This document shows positions 8,099 to 16,903 of a stretch of 64,000 nt of DNA, piece by piece. Numbering within the stretch: position 1 is the stretch's first letter; every line of letters starts with the position of its first letter. The stretch is from Akkermansiaceae bacterium. GTDB lineage: Bacteria; Verrucomicrobiota; Verrucomicrobiia; Verrucomicrobiales; Akkermansiaceae. The stretch covers positions 4,015,226 to 4,079,225 of the forward strand of contig CP059069.1 in the NCBI GenBank assembly GCA_017798145.1, given 5' to 3'. Made by a program: the position numbers and the translations under genes. The notes under the pieces were generated by a model. It saw only the letters and a list, made by a program, of their open reading frames with translations, did not search any database and had not been told where the DNA came from.

Positions 8099-11056
8099 TT
8101 ACGCCGCCACCCCACGGATGAACGTCTCCACATAGTCCACCACCTTTTCCAGCACCCGCTTCCGGGTGGGGCCACGTTCTAGTATTCCCAGCGGCTTTTT
8201 GATCAGATCCACGATATCGGGGTCTGGCAACGGCTCCTGGCCGGTATAGACGTAGCGGTCGATGACTTGCTTGAGCTTGTCCGCATCGAGCTGTTCTTCC
8301 TTCACCAGTTGGTCGAATGCTGCGGCACGTTCGATCTCCCAGAAATCCTCGAAGCTGTCGGGGATCTCGGCGGAGGAGTCGAGTTTCGGCAAGTTGCTGT
8401 CGATGAACTTCTGGATCAGCTCTCGTTTGCTGCGGAGTTCGATGTCGCCCGCCACGCTGTCGAGGATGAGCTTGCGGATGCCGGCCTGCTCTGCCTCGTC
8501 CGCGTCGTAGAGCCTTGCCAGCAGGGTGAGGATGTATTGGACGTTGATCACGTCTCGGTGGATCAGCTCCAGCTCGAAGTCCACGTCCGCGAGGATGGAG
8601 GCTTTCTCCTTGGTGTTGTCCGTCTTGACCTTGTCGTAGAGATCCAGATAGGCGCTTCGGTAGTCGGCGAAGCGTTGGGCGGGCAGGGTCAAATCACCGT
8701 CGTCGAACTCTGAGAAGGATTCGAGGATGTTCCGCAGGCGCATCAGCTCACGGAAGATTTTGACGAACTTCAGCTCCTCCTCCTCGTCCTTCAGATCCTT
8801 CACGCTCTTCACCGTGGGCGTGAGCGCCAGCAGATGCATCACGGCTTCGTTGAAGGCTTTGACGTATTCGTCATAGGGCGGCACGAAGATCTCCTCCTTG
8901 GCGTGGACATTGGAGAACAGCGCGATGGCCTCATCGGTGCGCTTCTTGAGGTTGCGGAAGACCACGATGTTCCCCTGGCTCTTCACCTCGTTGAGGATGC
9001 GGTTGGTGCGGCTGTACGCCTGCACCAGTCCGTGGTAGCGCAGGTTCTTGTCCACGTAGAGCGTGTTCAGCGTCTTGCTGTCGAATCCCGTTAAAAACAT
9101 GTTCACCACCAGCAGGATGTCCACCTTCCGCTCCTTCACTTTCCTGGCGATGTCCTGATAGTAGTTGTAAAAGCTCTGGGTGTCCTTGGTGGAGAAGTTC
9201 GTGCCGAACATCGCGTTGTAGTCGGAAATGAAGCCGTCCAGCTTCTCCCGCGTGTGCGGATTGCCGCCCTCGCCACCGATGATCTCGCCGCCTTCGTCGA
9301 GGATGCCGTCGGCATCCTTGTCCTCCTCGTTGCTGGTGTAGCTGAAAATGGTGGCGATCTTCAGCTTGTGCTTCCCTTCCGCCTTCCGCTTGGCGAACAG
9401 CTCGTAATACTTGATCAGCACGTCCACCGAGCTGACGCACATCATCGCGGTGAACTCCTTGTTCCGGGTCTTCACCGCGTGATTAGCTATGATGTAGTCG
9501 GTGATCTTCTCCAGCCGTGCCGGGGACTCCATGAGTTCCTTGGTATCGATCCCCTCCACCTCGATGTCCACTTCCGTGGCGGTGCCGGGCTTGCGCTTGT
9601 ATCGACCCACGTATTCCACGGCGAATTTCAGTACGTTCTCGTCCTTGATCGCATCCGTGATCAGATAGCTGTGCAGCTTCTTGTGAAAGAGATCCTTGGT
9701 CGTGCGGTTGACGCCGCTCCCTGACTTTTCAACAACCCGATAGGGCACGGGGTCTTCCGCCGCCATGCTGACCCCATAGGTTTCCGTCTTGTGCGACCGC
9801 GCCGCCTTCATCGGAGCCGCGTTCTCGGCGAAGATCGGCGTACCGGTGAAACCGAACATCTGGTGATTGCGAAAAAACTCCGTGATGCGCTTGTGCGTGT
9901 CGCCGAACTGGCTGCGGTGGCACTCGTCGAAGATGAAAATGATCCGCTCGTCCCGCAGCTTCTCCATCTGCGCGAGATACTGCGGCTTGCTGATGGCGGT
10001 GTTCAGCTTTTGCAGGGTGGTGACGATCAGCTTGGTGTCGTCGGTGAACTGCTGCACCAGCTTGCTGGTGTTGTTGGTGCTGTCCACGCTGCCTTTGCTG
10101 AAGCCGTTGAACTCCTTGATCGTCTGGTAATCCAGATCCTTCCGATCCACGCAGAAGACCACTTTATAGACGCTCGGCAGGCCGGTGATGATCTGCGCCG
10201 CCTTAAAGGAAGTGAGCGTCTTGCCGCTGCCCGTGGTGTGCCAGACGTAGCCGTTCGGGTCGGTATCCGGCGGATGGATCACCCGTTCCACGATCTCCAC
10301 GGCTGCGTAGAACTGATACGGGCGCAGCACCATCAGGATCTTGTCCGTCTCGTTTAGCACCGTGTATTTGCCGATCATCCCTCCCAGATGCTCCCGGTTC
10401 AGGAAAGCCGTGGTGAAGGCGGGTAGCTCGCGGATCGTCTTGTTGTCTTCGCTTGCCCAGTAAAAGGTTTGCTTGAAGGACTGTTTCCGGGCGTTGGCGT
10501 AATACTTCGTGTTCACCCCGTTGGAGATCACGAAGAGCTGCACGAAGTGGAACAGTCCCTGCGCGCTCCAGTAACTGTGCTTCTGGTAACGCTGGATCTG
10601 GTTGAAAGCCTCCTTCATCTCCAGCCCGCGCCGTTTAAGCTCGATCTGCACCAGCGGCAGGCCGTTGACGAGGATGGTCACGTCGTAGCGGTTCTTGTAG
10701 CTGCCCTCGATGGCCACCTGCTGCGTCACCTGGTAGAGGTTCCGCAGCGGATTCACCGAGTCGAAGAACTCCAGATAAACCGTCTGCCCGTCCTCCCGAT
10801 CCAGCTTCATCCGGTCGCGCAAGGTCTTCGCCTTCTCGAAGACGCCTGCCTTGCGGTTCAGGTGGTTCAACACCTTGGAGAACTCGCCCGCCGTCAGCGC
10901 CAGGCCGTTGAAAGCCCCCAACTGCGCTTTAAGGTTCGCCAGCATCGACGCCTCATCCGTCACCGCCACCTGCGAGTAACCTTGGCTGATGAGCTGGGAG
11001 ACCAGTTCATTTTCGAGAACCTGTTCTGCTTGGGTGATGGTCGTGACGGGTGGCAT
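8099..11056 (-). CDS. hsdR: Type I restriction enzyme R subunit
   Basis: 985 residues. This is the motor and nuclease subunit, which with HsdM and HsdS translocates and cuts unmodified DNA. The nuclease motif is D125...E139-L-K141 (RYDVTILV then VQIELKRRG), the usual D-ExK arrangement. The helicase region has Walker A TTGSGKT (274-280), the DEAD-type box FDECHRSQFG, motif III GFTGTPIF and a motif VI-like QAYSRTNRILN. The C-terminus holds the helical HsdM-binding region. I use the ATG at 11056 (MPPVTTITQAEQ) because it follows the upstream gene stop by 14 bases and matches where the family begins; the open frame before it overlaps that gene. All key residues are intact, so it is probably active. 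It is the last gene of the hsdM-hsdS-AlbA_2-hsdR operon. Confidence 0.96.
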   Translation of the reverse strand: MPPVTTITQAEQVLENELVSQLISQGYSQVAVTDEASMLANLKAQLGAFNGLALTAGEFSKVLNHLNRKAGVFEKAKTLRDRMKLDREDGQTVYLEFFDSVNPLRNLYQVTQQVAIEGSYKNRYDVTILVNGLPLVQIELKRRGLEMKEAFNQIQRYQKHSYWSAQGLFHFVQLFVISNGVNTKYYANARKQSFKQTFYWASEDNKTIRELPAFTTAFLNREHLGGMIGKYTVLNETDKILMVLRPYQFYAAVEIVERVIHPPDTDPNGYVWHTTGSGKTLTSFKAAQIITGLPSVYKVVFCVDRKDLDYQTIKEFNGFSKGSVDSTNNTSKLVQQFTDDTKLIVTTLQKLNTAISKPQYLAQMEKLRDERIIFIFDECHRSQFGDTHKRITEFFRNHQMFGFTGTPIFAENAAPMKAARSHKTETYGVSMAAEDPVPYRVVEKSGSGVNRTTKDLFHKKLHSYLITDAIKDENVLKFAVEYVGRYKRKPGTATEVDIEVEGIDTKELMESPARLEKITDYIIANHAVKTRNKEFTAMMCVSSVDVLIKYYELFAKRKAEGKHKLKIATIFSYTSNEEDKDADGILDEGGEIIGGEGGNPHTREKLDGFISDYNAMFGTNFSTKDTQSFYNYYQDIARKVKERKVDILLVVNMFLTGFDSKTLNTLYVDKNLRYHGLVQAYSRTNRILNEVKSQGNIVVFRNLKKRTDEAIALFSNVHAKEEIFVPPYDEYVKAFNEAVMHLLALTPTVKSVKDLKDEEEELKFVKIFRELMRLRNILESFSEFDDGDLTLPAQRFADYRSAYLDLYDKVKTDNTKEKASILADVDFELELIHRDVINVQYILTLLARLYDADEAEQAGIRKLILDSVAGDIELRSKRELIQKFIDSNLPKLDSSAEIPDSFEDFWEIERAAAFDQLVKEEQLDADKLKQVIDRYVYTGQEPLPDPDIVDLIKKPLGILERGPTRKRVLEKVVDYVETFIRGVAA

Positions 11057-11070
11057 GGCGCGTTGGGAAA

Positions 11071-13044
11071 TTAGGCTTTGGTGTAGGCCTGTTTCTCGTG
11101 ATTCGGGGTGTCTGGAAACGCCCTGCGCAACCGCTGTTCCTTGCACAGCTTTGAGAGGTAATCCTGCCGCAAAGTCCTCTCCCCACGATTCAGGATTCTG
11201 GCTAGGGAACCGATCGTGATGAAATGCCCTTCGCAAACCCGGACAATCAAATCCTCGAATTCCTTCCGTTGCATCCGCCCTTTGGTTCGTGGTAGCTCTG
11301 CCACGGACTCCAAATCTGCAAGGAATTCAGGGGTGAGGGCGTCAATGGAATCGACAAAAGGCAGGTGGAACTTGTCTGAGATCAAGCGCCCCATTTCATC
11401 CCGATTTTGAGATTCTTCCCCCTCGTTAATTGTGGACCTCGGCGCGCTAATTGTAGAGCTCGGCGCACTAATTGTAGAGCTCGGCGCGCTAGTTGTGGAG
11501 CTGCCTGAGCCGAAAACATCGTCAGGATTGGTCGCCGCCACTTGGGTGAAACGATAAACTGCCCCCCTCCCGCTGCCGGTGAGGCTGAGGAAGCCCTTCT
11601 CCACCAGCAAACGGAGCACCTTGCTCACGTCCGAGGGGTGCAAATTACTCAACTCCGCCAGCCGGGTGTGGGTCAGCCGACCCTCGGAAAGGGTGATGGC
11701 GAGGGCGAGTTGGGCATTCTTTTCCAGCTCCACGAATGCCGGACCATAGGAAATCCGTAGGACGTCCAAAATCCCCGGATCGAACAAATCCAGCATGTGC
11801 AGTTCCAGAATCGTCCGGTTGTTCGGCTCCATTTCCTCACGGATGAGCGGCTTGCGCCAATGTCGGGTCGCCCAACCCGCGAGGATCTTCTGCAAGCCGG
11901 TTCCAGCCTGCTCCCCGATATTCACGTAGCGGAACATCTCATGGAGCGTCCTATTACGGCAGTCAGATTCATAGCCTTCCACCGCCGTTTCAATCGGGAT
12001 GCGCATCAGACCGGGATTGAGAAATCCAAACATGTCGGGACGCTTGACGACGTAAATCTTCGCCCGGTCCCGGTAGTCCGCGTGGACAAGCACATTGGCC
12101 AGTGCCTCACGCAGCGCCACATGCACAGGAGAATCCTCCTGCCGCAGGCCGTCCACCACCTGGAAGGGCACCTTGAGATCCGCTGTGAGTTTGGGATACA
12201 CTTTGAGGTAGAAACTGTAGAGGTTTCCGGCCCATGTCCCGTCGAAGGTCACGCGGTCGATCCAGCGCTTGTCCGATTTCGATTCCGGACGCTCCATGTA
12301 ATCCAGAAAGAAGTTTGGGAACACCTCGCGGATGGATCGGTGGGAGCCAAACATCAGCAAGCCTGCCTTGGTGAGTCCTTCCTGCTCGCTCTCCCGATCC
12401 CGCTTCCAGCCGCCGATGGCCCGGAGGAAATCCAAATCGTCCAAGCCGCTCCAGACGTGGCCGGGATTCAGGTTGGTGTGCGTTTGTCGATAGACCTTGA
12501 GCGTGCCGTAATCGAGATCCGCCATCGTATAGGTCGGCAGCAACTCATCGTCCAGGCTGTCGTGCTGCTGCTCCGCCAGCATGAGTTTCACATCCTCGTC
12601 GCTCATCCGCTGATCGCCCTCATGCAGGCGGCGGTAACAATGGCCGCCAAGCGGATTGCCATCGAGAAAGACCGGGCGCTGTCGCCGGGATGCACGGGGT
12701 ATTCCCACGGCGATGATCGTGTGCCCCTCGATCACCAGTGTTTGCGCCGACTCGTTGCTCAGCAGGTTGACACTCACCTTGCCGGGGTTGTTCACCGTAT
12801 CGAACAAGTCCTTGAGGATCTTGTCCGGATTCACAATCGAGTGGAAAGTGAAGACACCGCCTTTCTCCTTCACGCCAAGCAGAACGACACCGCCGTTCGT
12901 GTTCGCCATGGCGGAATAGCTTTTCCAGAAATCCCGGGGCAGTTCACCCTTACCGTCTTGCCCCGCCGCCAGCTTGCATTCGAGTTCACAGGACTCGCGC
13001 AAGGTTTCGAGGTCAGAAGCGGATTGGAGGGAAACGGGGAGCAT
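11071..13044 (-). CDS. AlbA_2 (Schlafen-type) domain putative regulator within the type I RM operon
   Basis: 657 residues. The N-terminal ~130 residues fit the AlbA_2/Schlafen domain: ESCELECKLAAGQDGKGELP, then FWKSYSAMANTNGGVVLLGV. A middle region holds VALREALANVLVHADYRD, the HATPase-like HPRNP_xx-type motif of 'ATP-dependent transcriptional regulator' annotations. Around residues 455-510 there is a winged-helix-like segment (LTHTRLAELSNLHPSDVSKVLRLL) similar to MarR/ArsR helix-turn-helix regions. A repetitive Ser/Ala/Pro/Thr linker follows (residues ~515-540), then a C-terminal ~115-residue region of unknown type. Genes of this family are often found inside type I restriction operons, but their role is not settled; regulation or a phage-sensing accessory function are inferences. 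It sits between hsdS (24-base gap) and hsdR (14-base gap). Confidence 0.82.
   Translation of the reverse strand: MLPVSLQSASDLETLRESCELECKLAAGQDGKGELPRDFWKSYSAMANTNGGVVLLGVKEKGGVFTFHSIVNPDKILKDLFDTVNNPGKVSVNLLSNESAQTLVIEGHTIIAVGIPRASRRQRPVFLDGNPLGGHCYRRLHEGDQRMSDEDVKLMLAEQQHDSLDDELLPTYTMADLDYGTLKVYRQTHTNLNPGHVWSGLDDLDFLRAIGGWKRDRESEQEGLTKAGLLMFGSHRSIREVFPNFFLDYMERPESKSDKRWIDRVTFDGTWAGNLYSFYLKVYPKLTADLKVPFQVVDGLRQEDSPVHVALREALANVLVHADYRDRAKIYVVKRPDMFGFLNPGLMRIPIETAVEGYESDCRNRTLHEMFRYVNIGEQAGTGLQKILAGWATRHWRKPLIREEMEPNNRTILELHMLDLFDPGILDVLRISYGPAFVELEKNAQLALAITLSEGRLTHTRLAELSNLHPSDVSKVLRLLVEKGFLSLTGSGRGAVYRFTQVAATNPDDVFGSGSSTTSAPSSTISAPSSTISAPRSTINEGEESQNRDEMGRLISDKFHLPFVDSIDALTPEFLADLESVAELPRTKGRMQRKEFEDLIVRVCEGHFITIGSLARILNRGERTLRQDYLSKLCKEQRLRRAFPDTPNHEKQAYTKA
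11438..11500. repeat. 21-bp in-frame tandem repeat (three units) in the AlbA_2 gene
   Basis: Three head-to-tail 21-bp units at 11438-11458, 11459-11479 and 11480-11500, differing at only one to three positions, with a degraded partial unit just before (about 11426-11437). In the gene, which runs on the minus strand, they encode repeated Ser-Ala-Pro-Ser/Arg-Ser-Thr-Ile heptads in the linker before the C-terminal region. Because the unit is a multiple of three, copy-number change by slippage would lengthen or shorten the linker without shifting the frame. Confidence 0.9.
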
Positions 13045-13067
13045 CGGTGAATTGAGATGGAACGAAG

Positions 13068-14360
13068 TTACACAAACATCTGCTGCAGCAGCCCTTTCTT
13101 GAAGGCTTGGGTGTGGGTGATCTGCTGGGAAACGCTTTCGATCTTGCGGTCGAGGGCGGTGAGGAAGTTGGCGATCTTGGTTTGTTCGGCGGTATGCGGG
13201 ATCGGCAGCTTGATGTTGCAGAGCATGTTTTTGGAAAGTCCGAGCACCTTCGTCCCTTGGGCGATTGTCATGATCTTCAGGCGGACTTCCCTGGACTGCA
13301 TGAGATAACCACCGAACCCCGGAGATACTGCGCCTTTCCGTGGTCTGGCGATAAAGGTGTGGAGACCGGCAAGAGTCTTCTCCCCGAGTTCTATGATCTC
13401 GATGCACTTGCCGACATCGGCGTAGTCCTCCGAAGCATCAGCAATGACCAAATCTCCGACCCGGCAGTAGCAGTCCTTTGAAATTCGCTTGAGTTCCACT
13501 TCCGGTTTAATGAACGGAACAACCTCTTTGGAAAGGTGGAAGTTGCTCCTGAACTTCGTGTGGATGTCCCCGTAGTGGATGTTTCGGACTTCGCCGCCTT
13601 CGTAGGTAAGGAGGTCGCGGGAATAAGAATTGGTGTTCTGGAACGTGTAGATCTCGGAATACTTCTTCTCCTCCCACTCGGGGAAGTCGTTGCCGTGGTC
13701 GTCTTTGAAGCGGAGGGCTTGGGTGAAGAGCTGTTGCATCACGCCCTTCTTGTAGTCCTCCAGCAGGGCTTTCTTTTGGCTCAGTTGCCCAATCCGCCCA
13801 TCCACCGCCGTCAAGAAGTCCGCGATCTTCCGCTGCTCCGGGAGGGAGGGAATTGATACGGTTACCTCTTCCAAGGATTCCTGTCCGATGTTGTAGCGTG
13901 TGCTGCCGCCACTGCGGGAGGTCATGTCTTTTCTCGGCTTGGCGGTCTTCAGCATTCCATTGAAGAACACGGGATCAAACTCCCTAATCGGCCTGCCGCG
14001 AATTACAAAGCCACCAAACGTAGCTGACTTACCCCTATCCAAATAGACATTCGCCTGACCGACCTCCTCACGAGTTTCAGAGCTGCGTTGAAACAGGATG
14101 TCCCCGTATTTTACCTCGTTCTTTTTGAAGTCCCGATCCGGGATTTGCACGGAACCGATGATAAGGTCATGAACGATGAAATCGTTCTCGATGATGTCCA
14201 ATACGTTGATGAACTTGATTCCTGATCCGTATTGCTCCTTTCCTGCGTTGTAGCCGTTTTTGAACGACATCAACTTACCCATTGGAGTTTCAATCCAGTC
14301 ATCCCGGAACGAATTGAACCTCAGACGCGGTGCTTTCGGTATGCTTGGAGACGCGGTCAT
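13068..14360 (-). CDS. hsdS: Type I restriction enzyme specificity (S) subunit
   Basis: 430 residues, the DNA-recognition subunit. It has the expected two target-recognition domains, each followed by a conserved helical spacer. The first spacer reads LPEQRKIADFLTAVDGRIGQ at about residue 180, then KGVMQQLFTQALRFKD. The second is AEQTKIANFLTALDRKI near the end, then KKGLLQQMFV. The two spacers are clear internal repeats, as usual for full-length HsdS. The recognition sequence cannot be read from the protein. Base composition is visibly more AT-rich than the flanking housekeeping genes, especially over 13.9-14.3 kb in the first recognition domain. This is common for exchangeable recognition domains. 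It starts 3 bases after the hsdM stop. Confidence 0.95.
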   Translation of the reverse strand: MTASPSIPKAPRLRFNSFRDDWIETPMGKLMSFKNGYNAGKEQYGSGIKFINVLDIIENDFIVHDLIIGSVQIPDRDFKKNEVKYGDILFQRSSETREEVGQANVYLDRGKSATFGGFVIRGRPIREFDPVFFNGMLKTAKPRKDMTSRSGGSTRYNIGQESLEEVTVSIPSLPEQRKIADFLTAVDGRIGQLSQKKALLEDYKKGVMQQLFTQALRFKDDHGNDFPEWEEKKYSEIYTFQNTNSYSRDLLTYEGGEVRNIHYGDIHTKFRSNFHLSKEVVPFIKPEVELKRISKDCYCRVGDLVIADASEDYADVGKCIEIIELGEKTLAGLHTFIARPRKGAVSPGFGGYLMQSREVRLKIMTIAQGTKVLGLSKNMLCNIKLPIPHTAEQTKIANFLTALDRKIESVSQQITHTQAFKKGLLQQMFV

Positions 14361-14363
14361 AAT

Positions 14364-15932
14364 TCAGAAAGGCGCTTTGACTCCCAACTCCGCACAGAAC
14401 CCAGCGATTACCTTGTCGGTGTCACCCATTTTCTTCTCTAGCTCCGCCAGTTTCCCGGCGACTTCTTCCAAATCCACTGAGTCTTCCACCTCGAAGGTAT
14501 CGACGTAGCGCGGAATGTTCAGGTTGAAGCTGTTTTCCTCGACCTCGCTCAACTCCGCAACTTGGCTGAACTTTTCAATGCTCTCCCGTTTCCGGTAGGT
14601 GCTGACGATACGCTCAACATGCTCGGGACGCAGATAGTTTTGATTGCCCACTTTTTCAAAGCCCTGACTGGCGTCGATGAAGAGGATGTCGTCGGGGTTC
14701 TCGCGCTGCTTTTTCAGCACGAGGATGCAGGTGGGGATGCCGGTGCCGAAGAAGATGTTGGGCGGGAGGCCGATGACGGCATCGAGGTAGTTGCAATCGT
14801 CGATGAGGTATTTCCGGATGTGTCCCTCCGCCGCGCCCCGGAAGAGGACACCGTGCGGCAGGACGCAGGCCATGGTGGCACCGTTGTCGAGATGGTGGAC
14901 CATGTGCTGGACGAAGGCGAAGTCGGCCTTGGTTTTCGGAGCCAGTTTGCCGTAGGCGCTGAAGCGGTCGTCATTTTCATGGATGGCGCTGGCGGACCAG
15001 TTGGCGGAGAAGGGCGGATTGGCGACGATGGCATCGAAGCGCAGGTCGGCATGCTCGGGGGCGGGATGCTCCAGGGTGTCCTCGTTCTTCAGGTCGAAGC
15101 GCTGGTAGTGGACGCCGTGCAGGATCATGTTCATGCGGGCGAGGTTGTAGGTGGTGGGGTTCATCTCCTGGCCGTAGAAGTGGCCGACGTCCTTCACCTC
15201 CTTGGCCACGCGCAGCAGCAGGGAGGCGGAGCCGCAGGTGGGGTCATAGACGCTCTTGAGCTTCTTCTTCCCGGTGGTGACGATCTTCGCCAGAATGGTG
15301 CTGACCTCCTGCGGCGTGTAGAACTCGCCCGCCTTCTTCCCCGCGCCGCTGGCGAACTGGCCGATGAGGTATTCATAGGCATCGCCCAGCACGTCGGCCT
15401 CGGTATCGGCGAGGCGGAAGTCGATCTTGTCGAGGTGGCTGAGCACCTTGGCGATGAGTTCGTTTTTCTGGTTCTCGGTTTTCCCGAGCTTGGACGAGCC
15501 AAGATCGAGATCCTCGAACAGCCCCTCGAAGTCGTCCTCGCTGGCGTGACCCATGGTGCTGGCCTCGATGTGCTTGAGGACGGCGGTGAGGTCTTCGAGG
15601 ATGAAGTTGTCGGTCTTCTGCGCGCCCTTCTCCGCCACCTTGTGGAAGAGTTCAGTGGGTTTCAGGAAGTAGCCGAGGCGCTCGATGGCTTCTTCCTTGA
15701 TGGCGGCGAGCATTTCCTGCCCCTGCTTCGTGGTGTCGTCGATCTGGTCGAACCGGATGCCGTCGTGCTTCAGGATCTCGTCGGCGAAGAGGTGCATCCG
15801 CTCGGAGAGGTATTTGTAGAAGATGAAGCCGAGGATGTAGTCCCGGAACTCATCCGCGCCCATCTTCCCGCGCAGGGTGTTGGCGATGTTCCAGAGCTGG
15901 GTTTGGAGGATCTTCTTGTGGTCTTCGGTCAT
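14364..15932 (-). CDS. hsdM: Type I restriction enzyme methylation (M) subunit
   Basis: 522 residues, an N6-adenine methyltransferase that modifies the host target and forms the core of the restriction complex. The N-terminal helical domain (residues ~5-150) fits HsdM_N (WNIANTLRGKMGADEFRDYI). The catalytic domain carries GEFYTPQEVS, the SAM-binding DPTCGSASLLL (230-240) and the adenine-binding NPPF (305-308). The C-terminus has conserved NLNIPRYVDTF. It is the first gene of the minus-strand hsd operon and diverges from the DUF1080 gene across about 125 bases that should contain the operon promoter. All motifs are intact and the length is standard. Confidence 0.97.
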   Translation of the reverse strand: MTEDHKKILQTQLWNIANTLRGKMGADEFRDYILGFIFYKYLSERMHLFADEILKHDGIRFDQIDDTTKQGQEMLAAIKEEAIERLGYFLKPTELFHKVAEKGAQKTDNFILEDLTAVLKHIEASTMGHASEDDFEGLFEDLDLGSSKLGKTENQKNELIAKVLSHLDKIDFRLADTEADVLGDAYEYLIGQFASGAGKKAGEFYTPQEVSTILAKIVTTGKKKLKSVYDPTCGSASLLLRVAKEVKDVGHFYGQEMNPTTYNLARMNMILHGVHYQRFDLKNEDTLEHPAPEHADLRFDAIVANPPFSANWSASAIHENDDRFSAYGKLAPKTKADFAFVQHMVHHLDNGATMACVLPHGVLFRGAAEGHIRKYLIDDCNYLDAVIGLPPNIFFGTGIPTCILVLKKQRENPDDILFIDASQGFEKVGNQNYLRPEHVERIVSTYRKRESIEKFSQVAELSEVEENSFNLNIPRYVDTFEVEDSVDLEEVAGKLAELEKKMGDTDKVIAGFCAELGVKAPF

Positions 15933-16057
15933 GCGGTGTTGGGCGTGTCATTTCTAGGGATTACCGGGCGGGCGGGAAGGAAAAAGGTGGGCGAGCGAAG
16001 ATCGCCGCCACGGGGGATTTCTTGAAACGATGCGCCTGTTCCTGGCGTATCGATGGC

Positions 16058-16813
16058 ATGCCTAGGATCGCCGCCCTTCTGCTTGCTGCCTCTGTTTCCT
16101 TTGTCTCCGCCGCCGAAGTCGGTGTCGGCGCGAAGCCCATTGAGGGCGCGGAGGTGATCTTCGATGGCACCCGTGAGATGCTCGATGCGAAATGGATCTA
16201 CTGGGAGGGGCCACGTTTTGCCTCCGCGATGCCGATCAAATGGAAGATCGTGGAGGATCCGGTCGATGAAGGCTCGGCGATGAAGACCGACGATCCGCTT
16301 TCGAAAGGCCAATACGGTGCGGCGGATATCGTCACGAAAAAGGAATACCGCGACTTTCGGTTGCACATTGAGTTTCTCGTCAATAACAAGGGCGGAAACA
16401 GCGGCGTCTATCTCCAGAACCGCTACGAGATCCAGATCAAGGATGGCGACAAGACCAAGCACGGCATGGGCGCGGTGATCAACGAGACGGAATCGCCCTA
16501 CCATCTCTACAAAGGGCTCGGGAAATGGAATGCCTACGACATCGTCTTCCGCGCCGCCCGTTTCACCGATGGCAAGCTGACCGAGAAGGCGAAGGTCACG
16601 GTCTATTTCAACGGCGAGAAGGTTCACGAAAATGTCACGATCAACCAGGTCTGGGGTGGTCCGAACTCAGGGATAGACGGCGGAAACGACGGCGGAAAAG
16701 GAATCACCGACCGCCCCGGCGGCCTCAAGCTCCAGTGCGAAGGTCACGATGTCCGTTACCGGAATATCTGGATCAAGGAGCTTGATCTGGATGAGGCGGG
16801 GACGGATTTCTGA
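16058..16813 (+). CDS. Secreted DUF1080 (3-keto-disaccharide hydrolase-like) protein
   Basis: 251 residues from the ATG at 16058. The start was chosen because it gives a clean signal peptide (MPRIAALLLAASVSFVSAAE, cleavage after SAA or AAE); a TTG 12 codons upstream would not. The mature part is a single concanavalin-like jelly-roll of the DUF1080 type: EVIFDGTREMLDAKW, YRDFRLHIEFLVN and the family hallmark GNSGVYLQNRYEIQI. Characterised DUF1080 proteins act on 3-keto glycosides, and the family is strongly expanded in Verrucomicrobiota and Planctomycetota for polysaccharide use. The substrate here cannot be told. It is followed by a palindromic element, not by an overlapping gene, so it may be monocistronic. 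Confidence 0.88.
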   Translation: MPRIAALLLAASVSFVSAAEVGVGAKPIEGAEVIFDGTREMLDAKWIYWEGPRFASAMPIKWKIVEDPVDEGSAMKTDDPLSKGQYGAADIVTKKEYRDFRLHIEFLVNNKGGNSGVYLQNRYEIQIKDGDKTKHGMGAVINETESPYHLYKGLGKWNAYDIVFRAARFTDGKLTEKAKVTVYFNGEKVHENVTINQVWGGPNSGIDGGNDGGKGITDRPGGLKLQCEGHDVRYRNIWIKELDLDEAGTDF

Positions 16814-16823
16814 ATAAGGAGAA

Positions 16824-16894
16824 GGGGTTTGCAAGCCCTTTGCAAAGGACTGGGAACCCAATGCCAAGGCTTCCGCAAAGGGGTTGCAAACCCC
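16824..16894. repeat. Nested palindromic element between the DUF1080 gene and the ABC-transporter operon
   Basis: An 11-bp inverted repeat, GGGGTTTGCAA (16824-16834) and TTGCAAACCCC (16884-16894), encloses a perfect 12-bp palindrome CCTTTGCAAAGG (16837-16848). The right arm alone can also fold as GGGGTT-GCA-AACCCC (16880-16894). The core TTTGCAAA-type sequence recurs several times in 71 bases. There is no T-run, so it is not an obvious intrinsic terminator. It ends 10 bases before the ATG of the next gene. A protein-binding site, a REP-like element or a leader structure are all possible. Confidence 0.7.
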
Positions 16895-16903
16895 ATCCGC
16901 TTA

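Noticed and set aside
8081..8099. Bidirectional terminator between cobA-hemD and hsdR
   Set aside because: ACGGG...CCCGT is only a 5-bp stem with a 9-base loop and no T-run on either strand.
11426..11503. CRISPR array
   Set aside because: The 21-bp units are contiguous with no spacers and lie in frame within a protein gene.
11797..13050. 417-codon plus-strand open frame opposite the AlbA_2 gene
   Set aside because: It mirrors the codon pattern of the real gene on the other strand and shows no recognisable domain.
8099..15932. Restriction locus as an integrated mobile island
   Set aside because: No integrase, transposase, tRNA or flanking direct repeat could be seen at either edge; horizontal origin is possible but not shown.
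14562..16025. 487-codon plus-strand open frame opposite hsdM
   Set aside because: Valine/glycine/acid-rich shadow of hsdM; no export or domain signature.
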